Positions 27,223 through 38,299 of a stretch of 64,000 nucleotides of DNA are shown piece by piece. The DNA lies in NCBI RefSeq assembly GCF_010548375.1, contig NZ_JAAGLY010000001.1:372001-436000 (forward strand). The letters are read 5' to 3'. A model generated the notes under the pieces. That model was not told the origin of the DNA, ran no database searches, and saw only the letters and a program-made list of their open reading frames with translations. Positions within the stretch are counted from its first letter, which is position 1. The number at the start of each line of letters is the position of its first letter. Origin of the DNA: Streptomyces sp. SID13726. Lineage in GTDB: Bacteria; Actinomycetota; Actinomycetes; Streptomycetales; Streptomycetaceae. A program made the translations under genes and the position numbers.

Positions 27223-30200
27223 ATGTCCGTCGGGGGAGTGGCCGAGGTCCGGTCCGTGGTGGCGTCGCTGGTGGGGAACGCCGAGCGGTACGGGCACAAG
27301 CTCGCGTTCGCCGACGACCGGCGTGAGGTGAGCTGGGCCGAACTGGAGCTGCGGACCCGGCGGTTGGCGGTCGGGCTCGGGGTCGATCGGGGCGCCCGGG
27401 TGGCGTTCTGCCTCGACAACTGCGTGGAACTGGTCGAGGGACTCCTCGCCACCGTCCGGGCCGCCGCGATCGGGGTACCGCTCAGTCCGCGGGGCACCCA
27501 CGCCGAACTGGCGGCGCTGCTCGCCGACTGCGATCCGGACGTACTGGTCGTCGACCGGCGGCAGTTGGCGCGGATCGCCAGCGTGGTGGGGGACCGGTCG
27601 CCGCGCCTCGTGGTGACCGGGGACGGGCCGGTGCCGGAGGGCGTCACGCACTTCGACGATCTGGTCGCCGACGAAGGCCCCCGTTCCCGCCCCGCGCCCC
27701 CTGACGACCTCGGCCTCGACGAGCCCGCCTGGCTGCTCCACACCTCCGGCACCTCGGGAACCTCCCGGGCCGCCGTGGCCAGCCAGCGCTCCGCGCTCTG
27801 GTCGCCGGTCGCCTGCTATGTGCCCCGGCTGGGGTTCTCCGCGGACGACCGGCTGCTGTGGCCGCTGCCGCTCGCGCACACCTACGCCCACTCGCTCTGC
27901 GTGCTCGGCACCGTCGTCGCGGGCGCGAGCGCCCGGATCACCGCCTCACGCGAACCGGCCGCGCTGGTACGGCTGATCGGCGGTTTCCGGCCGACCGTAC
28001 TGGGCGGAGTGCCGCTCACCTACCAGCAGTTGCTCGACACCGGGCTCGGCGAGGTGCCCTCGCTGCGGCTGTGCGTCACCGCCGGGGCGCCGAGCGCGCC
28101 GGAGCTGCGGGAGCGGGTCGAGGAGCGGCTCGGGGCACCGCTGCTCGACGGGTACGGCAGCACCGAGACCTGCGGCAAGATCGCGATGGAGTCGCCCACC
28201 GGGCCACGGGTGCGGGGAAGCAGCGGGGCGGTGCTCCCCGGTATGGAGGTGCGGCTGGTCGACCCCGGCACCGGGGAGGAGACCGGTGGCACCGAGGGCG
28301 AGATCTGGGTGCGCGGGCCCGGTGTCATGCTCGGCTACCACGACGGGGGCGAGGCAGGCACCGACGGCTGGTACCGCACCGGTGACCTGGGACGGTTCGG
28401 CGCGCACGGGACGCTCACCGTCACCGGGCGCGCCAACGACCGTATCGTCCGCGGCGGCGAGAACGTCGACCCCGTCGAGGTCGAACAGGTGCTGCGCGCC
28501 CTCCCCGGGATCCTCGACGCGGCCGTCGTCGCGCGGCCGCATCCGCTGCTCGGCGAGGTCCCGGTCGCGTTCGTCGTGCCTCAGGAGCGGGGCCTCGACA
28601 CCGGCGCCCTGCTGCGGGCCTGCGCCGAGGTGCTCTCCGCGCACAAGGTGCCCGACGACGTCCTGTTCACCCCGGCCATCCCCCGCACCGCCGCAGGCAA
28701 GCCACGCCGAGCCGTCCTGCGCGAGGTGCTCGCGGCCCGCCCGGCCGAGGAGGCGCTCGCGGGACTCGCGGACCGGACGCCGGGCGAACGGCTCGCGGTG
28801 CTCACGGAGTTGGTGTGCGCGGAGACGGGGGCGATTGGTGGGGGTGCGGGGGTTGGTGGGGCTTCGGATGTTGGCTGGGTGGCAGGTGTCCGTGGGGACG
28901 CCGTAGTCGCCCGGCCGTCGGTCGTCGACCCCCACACCGCCTTCGCCGACCTCGGGCTGACCTCGATGGGGGCCATGACCCTGTGGCACCGGCTCAGCCT
29001 CCGTACCGGGCTGCGGCTCCCGGCCACCCTGGTGTGGGACCACCCGACACCGGCCGCGGTCGCCGCCCACCTGGACGCGCGGCTGCACGGCGGTGCGCCC
29101 GCGCCCGCTGTCACGGCGGTTGCGCGGAGAGGGGCCGACGCCGAGCCGATCGCGATCGTGGCCGTCGGCTGCCGCTACCCGGGCGGGGTGCGCTCGCCGG
29201 AGGACCTGTGGCGGGTGGTGGCCGAAGGCGTGGACGCCACCGGGGAGTTCCCGGCCGACCGAGGGTGGGACGTCGACGCCCTGTACGACCCGGACCCCGA
29301 GCGGCTCGGGACGACGTACACCCGACGCGGCGGCTTCCTCACCGACGCCGCCGACTTCGACCCGCTGTTCTTCGGCATCTCGCCGCGCGAGGCCACGGCC
29401 ACCGACCCGCAGCACCGGCTGCTCCTGGAGGTCGCCTGGGAGACGCTGGAGCGGGCCGGCATCCCCGCGCCCTCGCTGCGGGGCAGCGCGACCGGGGTCT
29501 ACGTCGGTCTGATGCACGGCGGTTACGGCGCCGGGGCGTCCGCGCACGCGCTGGAGTCGCACATCGGCGTCGGCTCGGCGGGCAGCGTGGCCTCCGGGCG
29601 GATCTCCTATGTGCTGGGGCTGCGCGGCCCCGCCCTCACCGTCGACACGGCCTGTTCGTCCTCGCTGGTCGCGATGGACCTCGCGGCCACGGCGCTGCGG
29701 TCCGGCGAGTGCACGCTCGCGCTGGCCGGCGGGGTGACCGTGCTGGCCAGTCCGAAGCCGTTCGTGGTGTTCAGCCGACAGCGCGGGCTGTCCCCCGACG
29801 GCCGCTGCCGGTCCTTCTCGGACGGCGCGGACGGCACCGCGTGGGCCGAGGGCGTCGGCCTGGTGCTGCTGGAGAAGCTGTCCGACGCCCGGCGCAACGG
29901 CCACCCGGTACTGGCCGTGCTGCGTGGCTCCGCCGTCAACCAGGACGGCGCCTCCAACGGGCTGACCGCCCCCAACGGCGAGGCCCAACGGGAGCTGATC
30001 CGGCTGGCGTTGGCCGACGCCGGGCTCGGGACGGGGGACATCGACGTCGTCGAGGGCCACGGCACGGGGACCACGCTCGGCGACCCGATCGAGGCGGGCG
30101 CCCTGCTGGCCACCTACGGCCAGGACCGCGACCCCGGCGACCCGGTGTGGCTCGGCTCGGTGAAGTCGAACTTCGGGCACACGCAGGCCGCGGCCGGGGT

Positions 30201-33200
30201 GGCCGGGGTCATCAAGATGATCGAGGCCATGCGCCACCGCGAACTGCCCAGGTCCCTGTACGCCGAGCAGCCGTCCTCGCACGTCGACTGGTCCGACGGG
30301 GCGGTACGGCTGCTGGACCGGGCCCGGCCCTGGCCGGAGCGCGAGCGCCCGCGCCGGGCGGCGGTCTCCTCGTTCGGGATCGGCGGCACCAACGCACACG
30401 TGATCATCGAGGAGCCGGAGCGGGCCGGGGAGCCGGAGCGGGCCGAGGAGCGGCCCGAGGACGTCCGCTCCGGCCCGGTGCGGCCCGCCGGGAGCACCGC
30501 CTGGCTCGTCAGCGGCAGCGACGAGGCCGGACTCCGCGCCCACGCAAGGGAGTTGGCGGCGGCCCTGACCGACGTGCACGACGACACGGCCGCACTCGAC
30601 GTCGCTTGCTCGCTCGCCACCACCAGGGCGGCACTGCCCCGCAGGGCCGCCGTCCTCGCCCCCGACGCCGACGGACTCCTCGCCGGACTGCGGGAGTTGG
30701 CTGAGGGCGCCGACAGCCCCGCACTGCGCAGGGGCGCGGCACGCGGCCTCCCCAAGGTGGCGCTGCTCTGCGCGGGCCAGGGCGCCCAGCGCACCGGAAT
30801 GGGACGTGAACTGTCCGCCGCCCACCCAGTGTTCGACACGGTTCTCACCGAACTGTGCGACGCCTTCACCCCGTTGCTCGACCGACCGCTGCGCGAGGTG
30901 ATCGACGACCCCGACAGCGACCTCCTCGACCGCACCGACTACGCCCAACCCGCCCTGTTCGCCCACGAGGTCGCCCTGCACGCCCTCCTCGCCGACTGCG
31001 GTGTGCGCCCCGACTTCCTGGTCGGCCACTCGATCGGCGAACTGGCCGCCGCCCACCTCGCTGGCGTGTTCTCCCGCGCCGACGCGGTCCGGCTGGTCGC
31101 CGCGCGCGGCCGGCTCATGGCCCGACTGCCCGCGGGCGGCGCGATGATCGCCGTACGGGCACCCCTGGCCGAGGTGCAGAAACACCTCGACGACACACCC
31201 GGTGCGCGGGTCGCCGTCGCGGCGGTCAACGGGCCCGAGTCCGTGGTGCTCTCCGGCGACGAGGAACCGGTGACCGCGCTGGCCGCCCGACTCGGCCGCA
31301 GGGCCACCCGGTTGCGGGTCAGCCACGCCTTCCACTCGCCGCGCCTCGACCCGATGCTGGAGGAGTTCCGGGCCGTCGCCGAGTCGGTGACCTACCACCG
31401 GCCCGCCGTACCGGTGGTGTCGACGCTCACCGGCCGCCCGGAGCCGGACGCCGTCCGGACCGCCGAGTACTGGGTGCGGCAGGCCCGCGAGACCGTCCGA
31501 TTCGCCGACGCGGTGGGCTGGTTGGCGCGGGCGGGGGTGACGGCGTACGTCGAGGCCGGGCCCTCGGTGGCGCTCAGCACGGCGGCCGAGGAGTGCGTCG
31601 AGCCGGACTCCGGCGCGGTGTTCGTGTCCTGCGCCGACCCGGCCGCGGCGCTCGCCGAACTGCATGTGCACGGGGTGCCGGTGGACTGGCGGGCCGTGTA
31701 CGCCGGTAGCGGCGCCCGGCGGCGGCCGTTGCCGACGTATCCCTTCCAGCGGCAGCGCTACTGGCTGGAGCCTCCGCGCCAGGTCGACGGCCGTCCCCTG
31801 GTGGGTGACGCGCAGCCCGACGCCGACGGCCCCGGCACCCGGTACAGCGGTGTGCTGTCCACCCCGCGTCAGCCGTGGCTCGCGGACCATGTGATCGGCG
31901 ACCGGGTGCTGGTGCCGGCGACGGTCTTCGCGGAGCTTGCCCTCCGTACGGGGGAGGGCGGCCCGGTGCGGCTGGCCGAACTGGCCTTCCACGAGCCGCT
32001 GGTGCTGCCCGCGGCGGAGGCGGTGCCGATCCAGGTGGTCGCGGACGCGCCGGACCAGGAGGGAAACCGCCAGGTCTCCGTCTGGGGGCGGGCGTCTGGA
32101 ACGTGGACTCGCCACGCGGGAGCGGTGGTTGGCCCAGCCGTACCCCTTGCCCGCGTCACCGCGTCCGACGAGCCCTGGCCGCCCGCCGGTGCCGAGGAGA
32201 CCGGCGTCGACTACGACCGGCTCGCCGAGTACGGCCACCACTACGGCAGCGCGTTCCGCGCGGTCACCCGGCTCTGGCGGCGGGACACCGAGATCTACGC
32301 CGAGTTGGCGCTGCGGCCCGCCGAGGCCGCGGACGCCGGTTCGTACGCCCTGCACCCCGCCCTCCTCGACGCGGCCCTGCACTCCGCGCTGCTGGCCGAG
32401 GGGCCGGGCGAGGCACGTGTCCCGCTGGCCTGCACCGGGCTGACCGTGCACACGACCGGCGCCACCGCCGCGCGGGCGCGTCTCGAACGGCTCGGTCCCG
32501 ACGAGGTCCGGGTGACGCTGAGCGGCACGGACGGGCAACCGCTCGCCACGGTGGAGTCCCTGGTCACCCGGGTCATGAAGGTCCGGCGCACCGAGCTGTA
32601 CAAGGTGGCCTGGCGCCCGGTGCCGGAGTCAGGACAGGCCGGAACCGAGCACGAACTGCTCGACGTGGCACGGCTGTCGGACGACTCGGCCGCCGACATG
32701 CCGGGCCGCACCCGGAGTCTCGTCACGGCCGCACTCGCCCGGGTGCGCGACTGGGTCGCCGACAGCCGCCCGGGCCGGCTGCTGGTGCTCACCCACAACG
32801 CCACCGGGGACGACCCGGACCCGGCCGAGGCCGCGGTGGCCGGACTCGTGCGCAGCGCCCAGTCCGAGCACCCCGGCCGGATCGTGCAGCTCGACCTGCG
32901 CGGCGCCACCGTCGCCCCGGCGGCTCTCGACGCGGCCCGGCAAGCGGCCCTGCGCACCGGTGAGCCCCAACTCGCCCTGCACGAAGGTGAGATGCTGATG
33001 CCCAGGCTGGCCCCCGCACCGCCGCCGAACACCGAGCCGCCCGCCCTGGACCCCGACGGCACGGTGCTGATCACCGGCGGTACCGGCGCCCTCGGCGCGA
33101 GCCTCGCCCGGTATCTGGTCGCCGAACACGGGGCCCGTAACCTGCTGTTGGCCGGCCGCAGCGGTCGTACCCCCGACTGGGTGGCCGAACTGCCCGCCAA

Positions 33201-35064
33201 GGTCAGGGTGTCGGCCTGCGATGTGAGCGACCGTGCGGCCGTCGACGCGCTGGTCGCGTCCTGCGAGCCGCCGTTGACCGCCGTGTTCCACCTGGCCGGA
33301 GTGGTGGCCGACGGTGTCGTGGACGGGATGACACCCGAGCGCGTGGCGGAGGTACTGGCGCCCAAGGCGGACGCCGCCTGGCATCTGCACCGGGCGACCG
33401 AGGGTCTGGAGCTGTCCGCGTTCGTGCTGTACTCCTCCGCCTCCGGGGTGCTGGGCCGGCCGGGACAGTCCAACTACGCGGCCGCCAACGGCTTCCTGGA
33501 CGCGCTGGCCCGGCACCGGGTCGCCCGGGGGCTGCCCGCGCGGTCCCTGGCCTGGGGCCCCTGGACCACCGCGGACGACGGCGGCATGGCGAGCCGGGTC
33601 ACCCCGCGCCTCCTGGCGGACGACGGGGTGCCCGTGGTCGACGAACGCGAGGGCATCGAGCTGCTGGACTCCGCGCTGAGCACGGCGGAGGCGGTGCTGG
33701 TGCCCGTGCCGTTCGGACGGGCGGGGGCGCTGAGCGGGCCGGGGGTGGCGCGGGTGCCGCGGGTGCTGGCACCTGTTACCCAACCGGCCCTTGTCACCCA
33801 ACCGGCCCTTGTCACCCCACCGGCCCCCGACACCCCACCGACCCCCCAGGCCCCCGGCGCCTGGCGGAAGCGACTCGCCGCCACGCCCGCCGCCGAACGA
33901 GAGCCCCTCCTCGCCCAGTTGCTGCGGGCCGAACTCGCCGCGGTGCTCGGCTTCCCGGACGCCGACGCGTTCCCGGACGACCGGGAGTTCGGGCAGCTCG
34001 GCTTCGACTCGCTGACGGCTCTTCAGTTCCGCAACCGGCTCAGCGCGTTCACACGGGTGCGGCTCGCGCCCACGGTCGTGCTCGAACACCCGACGGTGGC
34101 GGAGCTGACGGCGCATCTGTACGGCGCCCTGCGGGAGGCGGGGGCGCTTCCGGAGGAGACAGCGTCCACCCCGGACGCCGACCGTACGGATCAACTCCCT
34201 TCCTCCGCCTACCGGTTCACCACCCTCTACCACCGCGTCCTGCGCGAGCAGGGCCCGCTGGCGGCCATGTCCCTGCGCTACCTGTCCTCGTACGCGCTGC
34301 CCACCTTCACCGCGGCCGACAGCGCGGCGCACACCGTCGCGCCGGTCCGGCTGGCCCGGGGTGGCGGCACAGGCGGTGCCACGGCGCTGGTGTACATCCC
34401 CGACTACCTCGCCCCCTTCCACCGCGTCCCCACCGGACTGGCCCGGCAGTTCGACGGCGAACGGGACCTGTACCTGCTGGAACATCCCGGGTTCGGCGCC
34501 CGCAGGGCCGTACCGGACACGATGGAGACCCTGGCGCGGGCGCACGCCGACGCGGTGCGGGAGATCGCCCGGGACGGTCGTCCCGTCGTGCTCGTCGGGT
34601 ACTGCGCCGGCGGCGTGATCGCGCACGAGGTGGCCCGCCTGCTGGCCGAGGACGGGGCGCCCCCGGCCGGTGTCGTCATGGTCGACTCCCACGCGGGGCT
34701 GCTCCGGCGCGGCGACGCGCGGGCGCTCGCGCTGATGGCCGCCGGGGCGGGGCTCCCGGACGAGGTGGTGGCGGAGTTCGACGACTCGCTGCTGCTCGTC
34801 GGGGGCGGGTACGCGCGCGTGCTGGAGGGCTGGGAGCCGAAGGAGGCCCCCGAGCCGTCACCCACCCCCGACCCGGCGACGCCCACCCTCCTGGTCCGAG
34901 GCCGCCCCACCGCCGAGATGCGCAGCGCCGACCCCGAGGCGGACTGGCTGCCGTACTGGCCGCTGCCTCACGACACGGCCGACGTCCCCGGCGACCACTA
35001 CTCCGTCGTCCACCAGGACGCCGGGCCCACGGCCGCGGCGATCCGCGCCTGGCTGACCGAGTAG
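27223..35064 (+). CDS. Type I polyketide synthase: AL-ACP-KS-AT-DH-KR-ACP-TE
   Basis: This protein has 2613 residues; the ATG has gagggagg upstream. Adenylation domain 1-~510: TSGTSGTS at about 174, [11 protein letters not shown], Lys493 of the A10 motif. ACP1 ~545-615: Ser581 in LGLTSM. KS ~640-1065: Cys811, His946, His986. AT ~1175-1460: Ser1270 in GHSIGE, and HAFH at 1368-1371 predicting malonyl-CoA. DH ~1515-1790: His1556, Asp1716; the Gly of HxxxGxxxxP is Asp. KR ~1940-2130: GGTGALG at 1952, Ser2072, Tyr2085, and VADGV in place of LDD, consistent with B-type. ACP2 ~2225-2295: Ser2263. TE ~2375-2613: Cys2461 in GYCAGG, Asp2488, His2592. No ER or methyltransferase. It should activate a carboxylic acid starter, extend it with malonate (once or iteratively), reduce, perhaps dehydrate, and release through a Cys-TE. 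A halogenase follows. Confidence 0.95.
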   Translation: MSVGGVAEVRSVVASLVGNAERYGHKLAFADDRREVSWAELELRTRRLAVGLGVDRGARVAFCLDNCVELVEGLLATVRAAAIGVPLSPRGTHAELAALLADCDPDVLVVDRRQLARIASVVGDRSPRLVVTGDGPVPEGVTHFDDLVADEGPRSRPAPPDDLGLDEPAWLLHTSGTSGTSRAAVASQRSALWSPVACYVPRLGFSADDRLLWPLPLAHTYAHSLCVLGTVVAGASARITASREPAALVRLIGGFRPTVLGGVPLTYQQLLDTGLGEVPSLRLCVTAGAPSAPELRERVEERLGAPLLDGYGSTETCGKIAMESPTGPRVRGSSGAVLPGMEVRLVDPGTGEETGGTEGEIWVRGPGVMLGYHDGGEAGTDGWYRTGDLGRFGAHGTLTVTGRANDRIVRGGENVDPVEVEQVLRALPGILDAAVVARPHPLLGEVPVAFVVPQERGLDTGALLRACAEVLSAHKVPDDVLFTPAIPRTAAGKPRRAVLREVLAARPAEEALAGLADRTPGERLAVLTELVCAETGAIGGGAGVGGASDVGWVAGVRGDAVVARPSVVDPHTAFADLGLTSMGAMTLWHRLSLRTGLRLPATLVWDHPTPAAVAAHLDARLHGGAPAPAVTAVARRGADAEPIAIVAVGCRYPGGVRSPEDLWRVVAEGVDATGEFPADRGWDVDALYDPDPERLGTTYTRRGGFLTDAADFDPLFFGISPREATATDPQHRLLLEVAWETLERAGIPAPSLRGSATGVYVGLMHGGYGAGASAHALESHIGVGSAGSVASGRISYVLGLRGPALTVDTACSSSLVAMDLAATALRSGECTLALAGGVTVLASPKPFVVFSRQRGLSPDGRCRSFSDGADGTAWAEGVGLVLLEKLSDARRNGHPVLAVLRGSAVNQDGASNGLTAPNGEAQRELIRLALADAGLGTGDIDVVEGHGTGTTLGDPIEAGALLATYGQDRDPGDPVWLGSVKSNFGHTQAAAGVAGVIKMIEAMRHRELPRSLYAEQPSSHVDWSDGAVRLLDRARPWPERERPRRAAVSSFGIGGTNAHVIIEEPERAGEPERAEERPEDVRSGPVRPAGSTAWLVSGSDEAGLRAHARELAAALTDVHDDTAALDVACSLATTRAALPRRAAVLAPDADGLLAGLRELAEGADSPALRRGAARGLPKVALLCAGQGAQRTGMGRELSAAHPVFDTVLTELCDAFTPLLDRPLREVIDDPDSDLLDRTDYAQPALFAHEVALHALLADCGVRPDFLVGHSIGELAAAHLAGVFSRADAVRLVAARGRLMARLPAGGAMIAVRAPLAEVQKHLDDTPGARVAVAAVNGPESVVLSGDEEPVTALAARLGRRATRLRVSHAFHSPRLDPMLEEFRAVAESVTYHRPAVPVVSTLTGRPEPDAVRTAEYWVRQARETVRFADAVGWLARAGVTAYVEAGPSVALSTAAEECVEPDSGAVFVSCADPAAALAELHVHGVPVDWRAVYAGSGARRRPLPTYPFQRQRYWLEPPRQVDGRPLVGDAQPDADGPGTRYSGVLSTPRQPWLADHVIGDRVLVPATVFAELALRTGEGGPVRLAELAFHEPLVLPAAEAVPIQVVADAPDQEGNRQVSVWGRASGTWTRHAGAVVGPAVPLARVTASDEPWPPAGAEETGVDYDRLAEYGHHYGSAFRAVTRLWRRDTEIYAELALRPAEAADAGSYALHPALLDAALHSALLAEGPGEARVPLACTGLTVHTTGATAARARLERLGPDEVRVTLSGTDGQPLATVESLVTRVMKVRRTELYKVAWRPVPESGQAGTEHELLDVARLSDDSAADMPGRTRSLVTAALARVRDWVADSRPGRLLVLTHNATGDDPDPAEAAVAGLVRSAQSEHPGRIVQLDLRGATVAPAALDAARQAALRTGEPQLALHEGEMLMPRLAPAPPPNTEPPALDPDGTVLITGGTGALGASLARYLVAEHGARNLLLAGRSGRTPDWVAELPAKVRVSACDVSDRAAVDALVASCEPPLTAVFHLAGVVADGVVDGMTPERVAEVLAPKADAAWHLHRATEGLELSAFVLYSSASGVLGRPGQSNYAAANGFLDALARHRVARGLPARSLAWGPWTTADDGGMASRVTPRLLADDGVPVVDEREGIELLDSALSTAEAVLVPVPFGRAGALSGPGVARVPRVLAPVTQPALVTQPALVTPPAPDTPPTPQAPGAWRKRLAATPAAEREPLLAQLLRAELAAVLGFPDADAFPDDREFGQLGFDSLTALQFRNRLSAFTRVRLAPTVVLEHPTVAELTAHLYGALREAGALPEETASTPDADRTDQLPSSAYRFTTLYHRVLREQGPLAAMSLRYLSSYALPTFTAADSAAHTVAPVRLARGGGTGGATALVYIPDYLAPFHRVPTGLARQFDGERDLYLLEHPGFGARRAVPDTMETLARAHADAVREIARDGRPVVLVGYCAGGVIAHEVARLLAEDGAPPAGVVMVDSHAGLLRRGDARALALMAAGAGLPDEVVAEFDDSLLLVGGGYARVLEGWEPKEAPEPSPTPDPATPTLLVRGRPTAEMRSADPEADWLPYWPLPHDTADVPGDHYSVVHQDAGPTAAAIRAWLTE
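33775..33846 (+). repeat. Four tandem 18-bp repeats in the KR-ACP linker of the PKS
   Basis: Units start at 33775, 33793, 33811 and 33829 (first unit gttacccaaccggccctt). They encode [18 protein letters not shown] and DTPPTP, an expanded Pro/Thr hinge before ACP2. The first two units differ at one base. Confidence 0.85.
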
Positions 35065-35129
35065 TCCGCCGCCACACGGTCCCCGCGCCCCCTGTCGGCC
35101 GAAACGCCCGATCGAGAACTGGAGTCCCG

Positions 35130-36605
35130 ATGACCCCCGAGTACGACCTGATCGTCGTCGGCGGCGGCCCCGCAGGATCGACCGCCGCGGCCGCCGTCGC
35201 GCTGCGCGGGCACCGGGTGCTGCTGCTGGAGCGGGAGACCTTCCCGCGGTACCAGATCGGCGAGTCGCTGCTGCCCGCCACCGTGCACGGACTGTGCGGC
35301 ATCCTCGGTGTCGCCGACGAGGTCGCGGAGGCCGGGTTCACCGTCAAGCGCGGCGGCACCATGCGCTGGGGCCGGGATCCCGAGCCCTGGCAGTTCTCCT
35401 TCGCCATGACGCCCCGGCTGCCCGAGCCCACGGCCACCGCGTTCCAGGTGGAGCGCTCCCGGTTCGACGAGATCCTGCTGCGCCACGCGGCCCGGGTGGG
35501 CGCCGAGGTGCGCGAGGGCAGCCAGGTGCGCCGGGTGGTCGCCGACGAGGAGCGGGTGCGCGGGGTTGAGTACACCGACGCGGACGGTAACGCCCGTACC
35601 GTGTACGGCCGTTACGTCATCGACGCCTCCGGCAACACCAGCCGGCTGCACTCCGGAGTGGGCGGGACGCGCGTCTACTCCGACTTCTTCCGCAACCTCG
35701 CCGTCTTCGGCTACTTCGCGGGCGGACGCCGGCTCCCCGAGCCCAACAGCGGCAACATCTTCTGCGCGGCCTTCGACGCCGGCTGGCTCTGGTACATCCC
35801 GCTCAGGGACGACCTGACCAGCGTCGGAGCCGTGATCTCGCCCGAGCACAACCCCGCCGTGCAGAGCGACCCCCGCGCCGCCTGGCGGGACCTGATCCGG
35901 GCCTGCCCCGAGGTCGCCGAGCTGCTCGACGGAGTGCCGGTCGCGACCGAGCCGCCGTACGACCAGGTGCGGGTGCGCAAGGACTGGTCGTACTGGAAGA
36001 AGTTCTTCTGGACGCCCGGTATGGCGCTGGTCGGCGACGCGGCCTGCTTCGTGGACCCGGTGCTGTCCTCCGGTGTCCATCTGGCCACGTACGGCGCCCT
36101 GTTGGCGGCCCGCGCGGTCAACTCGGCGCTCGACGGCAGCGTGCCGGAGGAGCGCGGGTTCGCCGAGTTCGAGGCGCGCTACCGGCGTGAGTACGGGGTG
36201 TTCTACGAGTTCCTCATCGCCTTCTACGACATGGAGCGCAACGAGGAGTCGTACTTCTGGTCGGCGAAGAAGGTCACGAAGGTGCAGAGCGCCGAGGCCG
36301 TCGCGTTCGCCGAGCTGGCCGGCGGGCTGGTCTCCGGTGACACGGCCGTGCTGCGTCCGGAGGGCCTCGGGGAACACTGGGGCGCCGCGGCCGCCGAGCT
36401 GGACGGCGCGGTGGAGCGGCTGGCGACCACCGACGACCGCGTGAACCCGCTGCTGTCCACGCGGGTCGTCGGCGACACCTTCCGCACCGGCAACGACCTC
36501 CAGGAGCAGGCACTCTACGGCGGTCCGCTGGACGCCGGCGCCCCGGCCGCCCCCGGTCAACTGGTCGCCTCCGCCGACGGGTTGGGGTGGGACCCGGCCC
36601 GCTAG
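35130..36605 (+). CDS. Flavin-dependent halogenase
   Basis: This protein has 491 residues. The FAD motif VVGGGPAGSTAAA (9-21), the WxWxIP motif as GWLWYIPL (Trp219, Trp221, Pro224) and the halogenase-specific Fx.Px.Sx.G motif as FVDPVLSSG (307-315) are all present. This places it in the CmlS/CndH-like branch, whose members chlorinate phenolic, pyrrolic or activated acyl substrates, often carrier-bound, using FADH2, O2 and chloride. No flavin reductase gene is nearby. It begins 65 bp after the PKS stop in the same direction and probably acts on the PKS starter or product. Hydroxylase activity is the alternative, but the motifs favour halogenation. Confidence 0.88.
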   Translation: MTPEYDLIVVGGGPAGSTAAAAVALRGHRVLLLERETFPRYQIGESLLPATVHGLCGILGVADEVAEAGFTVKRGGTMRWGRDPEPWQFSFAMTPRLPEPTATAFQVERSRFDEILLRHAARVGAEVREGSQVRRVVADEERVRGVEYTDADGNARTVYGRYVIDASGNTSRLHSGVGGTRVYSDFFRNLAVFGYFAGGRRLPEPNSGNIFCAAFDAGWLWYIPLRDDLTSVGAVISPEHNPAVQSDPRAAWRDLIRACPEVAELLDGVPVATEPPYDQVRVRKDWSYWKKFFWTPGMALVGDAACFVDPVLSSGVHLATYGALLAARAVNSALDGSVPEERGFAEFEARYRREYGVFYEFLIAFYDMERNEESYFWSAKKVTKVQSAEAVAFAELAGGLVSGDTAVLRPEGLGEHWGAAAAELDGAVERLATTDDRVNPLLSTRVVGDTFRTGNDLQEQALYGGPLDAGAPAAPGQLVASADGLGWDPAR

Positions 36606-36733
36606 AGCATCGGCGGCGGGTGGGGCAGCCTCGTCATGACCATGGTGAACGGGGGCTGACAGCGACGGGATCGGTGAATGACCGAACCACTGGTATGTTG
36701 ACTTTCGGCTGATCGAGCCAGAGGATTCCGGGG

Positions 36734-38212
36734 GTGACCCACACCGAGCGCCCGCCTGCCCGCACCGTCCTCCCCGTCGACCTCGACGAGGCCGCCCACC
36801 GCTGTCTCGTCGCGGGGTTCGAAGGCACCACGGCCGTCCCCGACACGCTGAAGCGGCTCATCGACCGCGGACTCGGCGGGGTCATCCTGTTCACCCGCAA
36901 CGTGCGCGACGCCGAGCAGGTCCGCCGGCTCACCGACACCCTGCGGGCCCTGCGCCCCGACCTGCTGGTCGCCATCGACAACGAGGGCGGCGGCATCGGT
37001 CACCTGGTCGCCGCGGACGCCCCGGAGGTCCCCGGCTCCTACGCCCTCGGCGTCGTCGACGACCCGGCCCTCACCGCCCGCTGCGCCGACGCGCTCGCCG
37101 GGCACCTGGCCACGCTGGGCATCACCGCGTCGTACGCCCCCGTCGCCGACGTCCAGCGGCAGGCCGACAACCCGATCGTGCGCACGCGTGCCTTCGGTGA
37201 CCGGGCCGAGCTGGTCTCCCGGCATCTGGGCGCCTGGATCGCGGCCACCGAGGCACGCGGCATCGCCTCCTGCGCCAAGCACTTCCCCGGGCACGGCGGC
37301 ACGCTCACCGACAGCCACCACGAACTCGCCGTCGACCCGCGGCCGTACGAGGAACTCGACCTCGAACCCTTCCGGGCCGCGATCGCCGCGGGGGTGCCGA
37401 TGCTGATGAGCGCCCACGTCGTCTTCCCGGCACTGGACGCGAACCGGCCCGCCACGCTCAGCCGGCGCATCCTGCGTGACCTGCTGCGGCACGAGCTGGA
37501 CTTCGAGGGGGTGCTGGTCAGCGACGCGCTGGAGATGAAGGCCATCGCGGACCGGTACGGGGAGGCGGCGGGCGCACGGATCGCGCTCGCGGCGGGGGCG
37601 GACCAGGTCATCGTCGCGGTGGCGGATCTGGCGGTCACGCTTGAGTGCCGGGACGCGGTGCTCGCCGCGCTCAGGGACGGGGTGCTGGGCGAGGAGCGGG
37701 TGCGGGAGGCCGCGGGGCGGGTGCAGCGGCTGGTCGAGCGGTACGCGACGCCGGCCGGCGAGGTCGCGCCCTGGGACGCGGAGGCCGGTCTTGAGGCGGC
37801 TCGGCGGGCTCTCGGGGGGCAGGTTCCCCTGGCCCCCGTCTCCGGGGCGCATGTCGTGGACTTGTTCCCGGCGCCGCATCCCGCGTTGAACTGGGGCGGG
37901 GAGGATCTGCTGACCCAGGTGCTGGCCGTTGATCCGACCGCCACGGGGACGGCGGTGGCCGGGGAGCCGGTTGATCTGGAGGGCGTGGCCGGGGAGGTCC
38001 TGGCCAAGGCCGGGGATGCGCCGCTGGTCGTGGCCACGTGTGACGCGGGGCTGTATCCCTGGCAGAAGCGGCTGAGGGATCTGCTGGTCGCCCGGCGCCC
38101 CGGGGCGGTTCAGGTCGCCACGGGGCTGCCGGACGGGAGTGCGGTCTGTTCCTACGGCCGCGGGAGGGTCAATCTGCGGGCGGTGGCTGAAGTTCTGGTG
38201 GGGACCCGGTGA
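36734..38212 (+). CDS. Glycoside hydrolase family 3, NagZ-like beta-N-acetylhexosaminidase
   Basis: This protein has 492 residues. The NagZ dyad motif KHFPGHGGTLTDSHH lies at 182-196, and the nucleophile is Asp264 in VLVSDALEM. There is no signal peptide, so it acts in the cytosol, removing non-reducing GlcNAc from imported sugars or muropeptides. It has a C-terminal domain (~330-492) beyond the catalytic barrel. The start is GTG at 36734. It is the first gene of the carbohydrate region. Confidence 0.9.
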   Translation: MTHTERPPARTVLPVDLDEAAHRCLVAGFEGTTAVPDTLKRLIDRGLGGVILFTRNVRDAEQVRRLTDTLRALRPDLLVAIDNEGGGIGHLVAADAPEVPGSYALGVVDDPALTARCADALAGHLATLGITASYAPVADVQRQADNPIVRTRAFGDRAELVSRHLGAWIAATEARGIASCAKHFPGHGGTLTDSHHELAVDPRPYEELDLEPFRAAIAAGVPMLMSAHVVFPALDANRPATLSRRILRDLLRHELDFEGVLVSDALEMKAIADRYGEAAGARIALAAGADQVIVAVADLAVTLECRDAVLAALRDGVLGEERVREAAGRVQRLVERYATPAGEVAPWDAEAGLEAARRALGGQVPLAPVSGAHVVDLFPAPHPALNWGGEDLLTQVLAVDPTATGTAVAGEPVDLEGVAGEVLAKAGDAPLVVATCDAGLYPWQKRLRDLLVARRPGAVQVATGLPDGSAVCSYGRGRVNLRAVAEVLVGTR

Positions 38213-38223
38213 TCTCGCCTGCG

Positions 38224-38285
38224 GGCCGGTGGGGTTGGCCGCGCCCACGCGGCGGAGCCGCACAAGGATGCAGCCCCGCGCCCCC
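38224..38285. repeat. Streptomyces-type intergenic repeat, copy 1
   Basis: The sequence ggttggccgcgcccacgcggcggagccgca...gcagccccgcgcccc closely matches the element at 46807-46883. It lies between the convergent GH3 and GH5 genes (38213-38299) and may fold as a terminator. Confidence 0.7.
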
Positions 38286-38299
38286 GAAGCAGCTCACCT

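Noticed and set aside
27946..32538. Very long open frame antisense to the PKS
   Set aside because: High GC content makes stop codons rare in antisense frames. The translation is Gly/Arg/His-rich with no domain, and the + strand frame has complete PKS motifs.
36690..36712. DasR-like site (actggt) before the NagZ-type GH3 gene
   Set aside because: Only one half matches; the second half of the expected palindrome is missing.
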